Source: Cephalopachus bancanus
Taxonomy: Eukaryota; Chordata; Mammalia; Primates; Tarsiidae
Length of the DNA: 64,000 nt
NCBI GenBank assembly: GCA_027257055.1
Contig: JAPVLO010001005.1
Coordinates: forward strand, 62,001 to 126,000
Direction of reading: 5' to 3'
In this document: one piece after another, positions 57,540-64,000 of the stretch
How the letters are laid out: every line of letters starts with the position of its first letter
Numbering within the stretch: position 1 is the first letter of the stretch
Notes under the pieces: model-generated
Seen by the model: the letters and a program-made list of their open reading frames with translations, nothing else
Database searches by the model: none
Told to the model about the DNA's origin: nothing
Translations under genes and position numbers: made by a program

Positions 57540-58495
57540 TTTGTGTTATATATAATAGATAACAAATTTAGTTTACAGATCTCAGTTGACTTTATTTGTA
57601 ATTCTAGAATCAGACAACACTTTATTCCATAAAATAGAATAAGTATTCTACTAGACTGAGCAGAAGAAGTTGGCTTTGTAGACAGAGAAGGGCTGAAGAA
57701 GCAAAGAACAGAGTATATTAGTCTATGTTCTTTGTATGTGTGGCCACTGAAGTCACTACTTAGTAGTCGAGTCATCAGCTAATGATTGGGCTAAGATTTC
57801 CTTAAATGTCTAGGGCCAATTAATGACCCAGTCTTTGAAAAAGGCAGTTTACAGCTTTAGCCAGGCGGTTTACAACTGTACCTTAGCCTTCACTTTCTGA
57901 TTGAAAAGAGCCTAAAGGTCCATTACAAATGAGAGTTTAGGGCCTTCTCAAATATTTCCTGAGAATGCACACAGCCCTACCCATGCAAATTGCCTTTTGT
58001 ATTCCCTAGAAAAGCTCAGAACTTTTCAAATTCCCCATGGATATCCCTATGGATATCCCATTCCTCAGTTTTTCCTTTTGTTCTTTTTATTTAGTTTGTT
58101 CTTTGCTCCCAATGTTATCATTTTTGGAGAGACTTTTAACATGGTTTATACACTCAACCAAATAAGCCTTTAATGTACAGTCTTTCAGGGAACCAACAGA
58201 CTGGATAAATAATAGCAATTCTCTAGAACAGAGGCTTTGGGAGTTGATGCCACTGCTAAACAGCTGAGGCAGCTAAAGTAGTTCTTTGATAACACAATGC
58301 TAGGAAGAAAGACAGTTCTGAACTAAAATTCCAGGGACTCTCACCGTTCTTACTTAGTTCTGTAGATTTTGTTCAGGAAATGCCTCTCAATTTGGTGTAA
58401 GCTCTTTGATCAATCTCCAGAGAATTTATGGGATTGCCTTTGCTATTTTCAACCCATTTCATAGGTGTTTTTTGGGGAAGGAGATTTTACTGAGC
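57540..58495. other. Unassigned DNA
   Basis: No exon or repeat is confidently recognised. tcaaattccccatggatatc near 58029 contains a short local repeat of catggatatccc. Confidence 0.45.
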
Positions 58496-59672
58496 TCCCC
58501 ACATAGCCATTCTAGAATTTCTGTACTTCTTTTAGTGTTGTATCTAAAACCTCATTGCTAAACCTAAGGTCATGCAGGTTTTCTGTGTTTTCTTCTAGGA
58601 GTTTTAAAATTTTCTGTTTTGCATTTAGGTTTATAATGCATTTTGAGTTAATTTTTGTGTGAGGGGAGAGGTCTATGTCGTGATATATTTTATTTTGCAT
58701 ACAGATTCCAATTCTTCCAGCAAAGATTGTCCTTTCTCCATTGAATTACCTTTGTGCCAATATAAAAAAATCAAATTACTAAGCAAAGAACTGATGGCCA
58801 ATGACCTGAACAGGTACCTCACCAAAGAAAATATACAGATGACAACTAAGCATTTGAAAAGATGCTCAACATCATATGTCATTAGAGCTCTGCAAGTTAA
58901 AAGAGCAAGATAGCACTACACATTTATTAGAATGTCCATAATTGAAAACACTAACAAAACCCTTATACTGGTGCAATTGTAGAGCTGCAGGAACTCTCAT
59001 TCATTGCATGTGGGAATACAAAATGATACAGCCACTTTAGAAAATAGTTTGAGAATTTCTTACAAAACTAAACATACTTTTACCGTATGATCCAGCAATT
59101 GTGCTCCTTGGCATTTACCCAAATGGGTTGAAAACTTATGTCTTCACAAAACTCTGCACATGTGTTTATAGAAGCTTTATTCATAATTGCCAAAATTTCA
59201 AAGCAACCAAGATGTTCTTTAGTAGGTGAATGACTAAATGAACTGTAGTACATCCAGATAATGGATTTAGTGCCAAAAAATGACTATCAAGACATGGGGC
59301 AACCAAAAATGCATATTACTGAGTGAAAAAGCCAATCTGAAAAGACTGCTAACTGTATGATTTCAACTATATGACCTTCTGGAAAAGACAAAGCTATGGA
59401 GACAGTAAAAGGACTAGTGGTTTCCAGGGTTTGGAGGGTGGAAATGGATGAATAAGTCCAGCACGGGATTTTTAGGCCTATGAATACTCTGTATATTATA
59501 ATGGTGGACACTTGTCATTGTTGTACATTTGTCAAAACCCATAGAATGTACAACACCAAGAGGGAACCCTATTATAAACTATGAACTTTGGGTGAGAATG
59601 TTGTAAATGTAGGTTCTTCAAATGTACTTTTTGTTACCTGGGAGATTTTCATAATGGGGGAGGCTGTGCATA

Positions 59673-60528
59673 CGAGGGTTTGAAATTAAAAAACCAGGTG
59701 CAGTGGCTCATGGCTGTTATTCCAGCACTTTAGGAGGTGGAGGCAATGAGAGGATCTCCTGAGCTCAGGGGGTTGAGACCAGCCTGGACAACTTGGTGAG
59801 ACTTCGTCTTTACAATAAACCAAAAAAATTAGCCGAGGGTGGTGGCGTGTACCTGTAGTTCCAGCTAATTGGAAGACTCAGGTGGAAGGATTGCCTGGGC
59901 CCAGTAGGTTGAGGCTGCAGTGGCCATGAGTATGCCACTGCACTCCAACCTGGGCAACAGAGTGAGACTCCAACTAAAAAAAAAAAAATCCCAAGATTAT
60001 CTTTTGGAGGATGTAGTACACTGAGAATTTGTTACTCCAGATCAAATGGTCAACCGAAATTTTTACATAAGTTTTGAGAAGGTTGCATTACAATTTATGG
60101 AAGAAACATCCCAAGTTGTGGCAAACAGGTGACTGGTTCTTTCACCATGACAATGCATCTGCCCACACTGCACTGAGTGTTCAGTAGTTTTTGTCCAAAA
60201 ATGGCATGACCCCCATGCCCAACTTTCCCTATTTACCTGATCTTGTCCTGAGAGACATTTTTTTTTTGGTGTTCCCAGTTGAAAACAGTTCTTTAAAAGG
60301 AAACGTTTTGCTGATGTGGAAGAGATGAGACAAAAAACGGCAGAAACACGAAAAAGCATCACAGTTGACAAGTTCAGAAACTGTTTTGAGCAATGGAAAA
60401 AGAGTCTTGATAGGTGTATTGTATCAAACAGAGAGTACTTTGAAGGTGGCTGAAGTTTAAACATGTAAGAATAAATAAATAATTTTTAATAAATAAATTC
60501 TTGGTTTTTTTAAATAAATTCCTGCTCG
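59673..60528 (+). mobile_element. Mariner remnant inside L1, with an Alu inside it
   Basis: TA at 59671-59672 and 60529-60530. Left end cgagggtttgaaatt, complement of right end cgagcaggaattt. + strand transposase traces include FFHHDNASAHTALS near 60140 and an aspartate 34 residues further on. Most of the N-terminal half is missing and stops are frequent. L1 3' UTR text is continuous across the TA sites. Confidence 0.75.
59694..59989 (+). repeat. Alu, sense, older subfamily
   Basis: Full dimer with 12-A tail, inserted near the left end of the mariner. It retains ggacaacttggtgagac and the older right-arm form gtggccatgagtatgccac. Confidence 0.9.
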
Positions 60529-60639
60529 TATGAGGGAGCAGAGGGTACATGAGAAATCTCTGTCTTTGTAAACCTAAAACTTCTCTAAAATATAGTCAAT
60601 TGTTAAAAGTCAACTGAAAAAAAAAAATTTCTTCTCTCT

Positions 60640-60967
60640 CCCATACCTTACTCCAGCCCTCTGGCAATAATAAATGGTATTACAGTCTTAAAAAATCAGT
60701 TTGTTATATTTGTGTATGTTTATTTCTGGGCTCCCTATTCTGTTTTGTTGATCTATATGCCTTCTCTTTTGCTGATGACATGACACCTTGATTACTGTGG
60801 ACATACTCTGGAAATCAAATAACGTAAGTTCTCTTTGTACTTTTTCAGATTTGTGATAGCTTTATTTTAGGTCATTTACCTTTCCATATATATTTTAGAA
60901 TCAGTTTGTCTATATCTACAAAATGCTTGCTAAAATTTTGATTGGAATTGTGTTTAAGCGTTATGGG
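60640..60967 (-). repeat. L1M, antisense
   Basis: tttctgggctccctattctg and ttgatctatatgccttctc are L1 text in antisense. It continues in pieces at 61280-61390 and 61655-62345, the last part (tttctttcaggacaggtcc) resembling antisense HAL1. Confidence 0.55.
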
Positions 60968-61266
60968 TTTTTTTTGTTGTTGTTGTTTTTTTGAGTCGGA
61001 GTCTCACTCTGTCGCCCAGACTGGAGTGCAGTGGCCGCTCCCGGCCACCGCAGCCTTGACCTGCTGGGCTCCGGCGATTCTTCCGCCTCAGCCTTCCAAG
61101 TAGCCAGAATTACAGGCGCGCGCTACCACGCCCGGCTGATTTTTTGATTTATTGTAGAGATGAGGTCTCACTGCCCAGGCGGGTCTCGAACCCGCGGGCT
61201 CAGGCAGTCCACTCATCTCAGCCTCCCAAAGGCGCGGGATTACAGGCTGAGCCACCGAGCCTGGCT
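60968..61266 (-). repeat. Alu, antisense, youngest subfamily
   Basis: Full dimer with T-rich tail. Flanks gcgttatggg / gcgttatggt are the target duplication. It carries the hairpin gtggccgctcccggccac, the complement of gcgcctttggg, and the 5-nt deletion (ctcactgcccaggcgg). Confidence 0.93.
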
Positions 61267-61390
61267 GCGTTATGGTTTTAATTGAGCATTTTATCTCCCT
61301 CTCTTCATATATAATTTATACTTCTTTTTCATAATTTTTAAAATAATTGCCCTATTTTTTACAACACATCTTTCTTCTTTTTCTTATCTT

Positions 61391-61652
61391 TCTTTTTTTT
61401 TTTTTTTTTTGAGTCAGGGTCTTACTTTGTTGCCCAGACTGGACCTCTTGGGCTCAGGCAATGGTTCGGCTTCAGCATCCTGGGCCTACAGGTATGCACC
61501 ACCACGCCCAGCTAATTTAAAACAAAAATTCTTATAGAGATGAGGTTTTGGTATGTTAACCGGGTCAGTCTCGAACTCCTGAGCTCAAGCATTCTGCCTG
61601 CTTTGGCCTCCCAGAGTGCTTGGATTACAGGTATGAGCCACCATGCCCATCC
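61391..61652 (-). repeat. Alu, antisense, old (AluJ-like)
   Basis: Antisense dimer lacking part of the right arm (jump from gttgcccagactgg to acctcttgggctcagg). It is more diverged than the others and carries none of the lineage-specific traits, so it predates them. Confidence 0.85.
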
Positions 61653-62347
61653 TGTGACATACATTTTTAATCTGAGTCTACTTTCAAATGCTGTACTGCT
61701 TCATGTGTAGTGTAGGTGTCTTATAACAGATTATTACCAATTCCTCCCTTGCTTCCCTTTTGGCATTGCTGTTATCCATTTCACTTATTTTTATGCAATG
61801 AATTTAATACATTAAATACATTTGTGTTTAATACATTGTAGTGTTGTTACTTTATATAGACAGTTACCTCTTACTTCAAGATTAAGAAAACTATAAAGTT
61901 TTATATTGTCTACATTTATTTTTTCTCTGACTTTTTTTCTTTATGAAGATTCAAGTTTCTAACATTTTTTTTTTCTACCTGGAGAACTTTTGACATTTCT
62001 TTCAGGACAGGTCCTCTTACGGCATCTAGCAGCTTCTACACTATGTAAACAAATCTTAAGTGCTGGATCTTCCTGTCTCTCTAAATGTTCAGGTGGTTAA
62101 TTTCCCTGTGACCTCAGTTCTCTGATGATATTTAAAACTGTATTGATTTTCATTTTGTCTAGCTTTTCTTTGTTGTAAGAATAGGGGTGACATCTCAGTC
62201 CTTTAGAATTTGGAGCTGCAACTGGAGGTGCTTACACAAGTATTTTTAAATTTTCTTGTGAATATATTACATGAACAGTAAAAAGAAACAAGTGAAATTA
62301 ATCTTAATAGCACATTTTATTTTATTTATTTTATTTTTATTTATTTA

Positions 62348-62626
62348 TTTTTTTTTTTAGTTGGATTCTCACTCTGTTGCCCAAACTGTTGTGCAGTGGC
62401 CGCTTCTGGCCACTACAGCCTCAACCTGCTGTGCTCCGGCGATCCTCCTCAGCCTTCCGAGTAGCTGGAATTACAGGCATGCCCTACCACGCCCGGCTGA
62501 TTTTTTGATTTATTGTAGAGATGAGGTCTCGCTGCCCAGGCGGGTCTCTAACCTGCGGGCTCAGGCAATCCACTCACCTCAGCCTCCCAAAGGCGCGAGA
62601 TTACAGGCTGAGCCACTGAGCCCGGC
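62348..62626 (-). repeat. Alu, antisense, youngest subfamily
   Basis: Full dimer with ctcgctgcccaggcggg (5-nt deletion) and complement of gcgcctttggg. Its T-tail merges with (TTTA)n. Flanking gcacattttattt / acgcattttattt is a target duplication with mismatches. Confidence 0.92.
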
Positions 62627-62639
62627 TAACGCATTTTAT

Positions 62640-63090
62640 TTAACCCAAATATAAAAATACTATTTTGATATGTAATCCATATAAAAATATTCAAGAGGCA
62701 TTCTACATTAATGAAGATATTCTTCTGTGTGTCATATGAATTTCCCACTTACATCACATCTCATTTTGAACTAGCTGTATTTCAGGTGTTCAGTAGCAAA
62801 TGGCTATTGTATTGAGCAGCACAGGTCCAAAGAACTACGTAGAGCAAGAAAGGACAAGAGCTGAGGATAAACTTCTGGGGATACAAGCACTTAAGTAAGT
62901 ATTGGGCAGAGGAATAGAGGCCTAGAAAGTTAGAAAAGAATACATCAGAAAAAATTTGAAGAAAGAAAAAGTGTAACTGAAACAAAGGGAGGAATATGTT
63001 TCAAGCAAAAAGAAGTATTCTAATAGTGTGCAATATGGCAAAGAGCTCAGAGTACTTATGAACTGGATTTAGCCAGTGAATAGGAATTGA
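62640..63090. other. Unique DNA, no gene seen
   Basis: Purine-rich, AT-rich sequence without recognised repeat or exon. Confidence 0.45.
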
Positions 63091-64000
63091 TAAATAGAGT
63101 AATGGAAAAGAATAGAAAGTGCAGGAGTAGACCAGTGTATAAATAAGAAATTGGTATATGAAAGAGGTGTCATCATAAATTAATAGGGCAGAATGTTTCA
63201 TTCAATAAATGGTGAAGAGACAATTGACTCTTCATGTATATAAAAAATTGGTTCTCTATCCACATCAATAACAAAACATTAATTTTCTATAGATTGTAAA
63301 CCTAATTGTGGAAAAACAAAGGTTTAAATTTTTTAAATAATAAAATCTAGGGGAATATTTTTATTATTTCAGGGAAGGGAAGGGTTGTTGATATAGAATA
63401 TATCAAAAATGCCTATAAATCAATTAAATAACAAACCATCTAATGGGGGGGAGGGTAAAGTTATGAACAGGTACTTACAAAAAAGGAAATAGAGAAGTCC
63501 AACAAATATATTAAAATATGCTCGATTGCACTGATAATCAAGGAATCAAAAACGGGAGTAAATCACCACTTTTTACATATCAGGTACAAATTGTAATAAC
63601 TGAAAATACCTGGTATTGGCAAGGTGTGGGGAAGTTTAGTCTTCATATATGACTGGTGAGAATGAAAAGACATTTAACCACATTGGAATGAAATTGTAAT
63701 GATATAGTAAAATTGTAGATGTGCCTTCCCTCTGTCTCAACATTTCCACTTCCAAGAGGCATGTAAAACAATATTGCAGCATTATGTGATACTGTGAAAA
63801 GCTGGAAGAAAACTAAATTCTCTGTCCATTTTACACTAATAATAAGATGGTCAGTAACTAATGATATACTCATACGATGCAACCTAATATGGTAGTGAAA
63901 ATTGAGGAATCACATAAATATGTATCAACATGATAGATGTTGAATTTTAAAAATATTGCACAAATGGAATCATACTATAGATAACTTTTTAGAGTTGGCT
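63091..64000 (+). repeat. L1M 3' region, sense, runs off the window
   Basis: ttggttctctatccacatc, gagaagtccaacaaatat, aaatacctggtattggcaag and cactaataataagatggtc follow the order of old L1 ORF2 end to 3' UTR. Frames are broken. Confidence 0.6.

Larger units (their letters stand above)
58500..60628 (+). mobile_element. L1 with 5' inversion (twin-priming structure)
   Basis: 58500-58760 is L1 ORF2 text in antisense (aacctaaggtcatgcagg, attttgagttaatttttg). It switches near 58761 to sense text from a slightly more 3' part of ORF2 (gacctgaacaggtacctc, gatgctcaacatcatatg). It then runs through the 3' UTR to an A-run at 60618-60628. This order is the standard twin-priming product. A mariner and an Alu interrupt the 3' UTR. 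Confidence 0.75.

Noticed and set aside
60063..60464. 133-codon minus-strand open frame
   Set aside because: It is the opposite strand of the decayed mariner transposase.
1..64000. Mitochondrial insertions, tRNA or snRNA genes
   Set aside because: No mitochondrial gene text, tRNA cloverleaf with A and B boxes, or snRNA motif was recognised on either strand. A database search would be decisive.

Overview
This is a stretch of primate nuclear DNA with no recognisable protein-coding exon of a host gene. It is AT-rich and CpG-poor, and it is built almost entirely from transposable elements. About two dozen Alu elements or fragments carry features unlike the human or lemur consensus: the phrases tttattgtagagatgaggtctc and gagactccaactc on the relevant strands, the deletion ggctcagcctgtaat, and a GC-rich hairpin in the right arm. 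Three copies of a short LTR-derived fragment have their own poly-A tails. I read this as a tarsier genome, because LTR-derived, LINE1-mobilised fragments (TINEs) and a private Alu lineage are described from Tarsius. That assignment is inference from repeats only.

Layout. 1-3250: old L1, MIR and a possible MULE remnant. 3290-10375: an antisense L1M host carrying a Hsmar2-like mariner, which itself holds two L1 pieces and an Alu, plus a solo class I LTR. 10376-16860: two L1M/HAL1 copies with Alu insertions. 16864-17505: a MER5-like hAT element containing an inverted Alu/microsatellite cluster. 17506-19520: mostly unique DNA with a MIR. 19520-23115: another L1M. 24119-25563: a 1.4 kb block between perfect 16-bp direct repeats, holding Alus and one TINE-like copy. 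25768-26456: an older repeat split by a Tigger-like element and containing a perfect palindrome. 29220-33930: L1 sequence with the second TINE-like copy, which has a perfect 16-bp target duplication. About 35240-35400: the only gene-like signal, a CpG-rich promoter with CCAAT, ETS and CTCGCGAG motifs and a short ATG-less exon ending in a GTGAGT donor on the + strand. Any coding exons must lie beyond the window or be unrecognised in it. 37960-41840: L1M with Alus and the third TINE-like copy. 44768-45196: a MaLR LTR. 45470-49330: ancient repeats and L1M. 49690-54690: a decayed ERV whose pol-like region is split by a complete 1281-bp mariner. 54690-57130: L1 pieces around a (CT)n tract. 57135-57530: an antisense class I LTR, a (CA)n and an AT palindrome. 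58500-60628: a 5'-inverted L1 holding a third mariner, which holds an Alu. 60640-64000: L1M and Alus.

No genes act together here. The interest lies in the retroposition record: TINE-like fragments, a possible composite retroposon, deep nesting, and a ladder of Alu subfamilies. Family names are given from memory of consensus sequences and were not checked against a repeat library.
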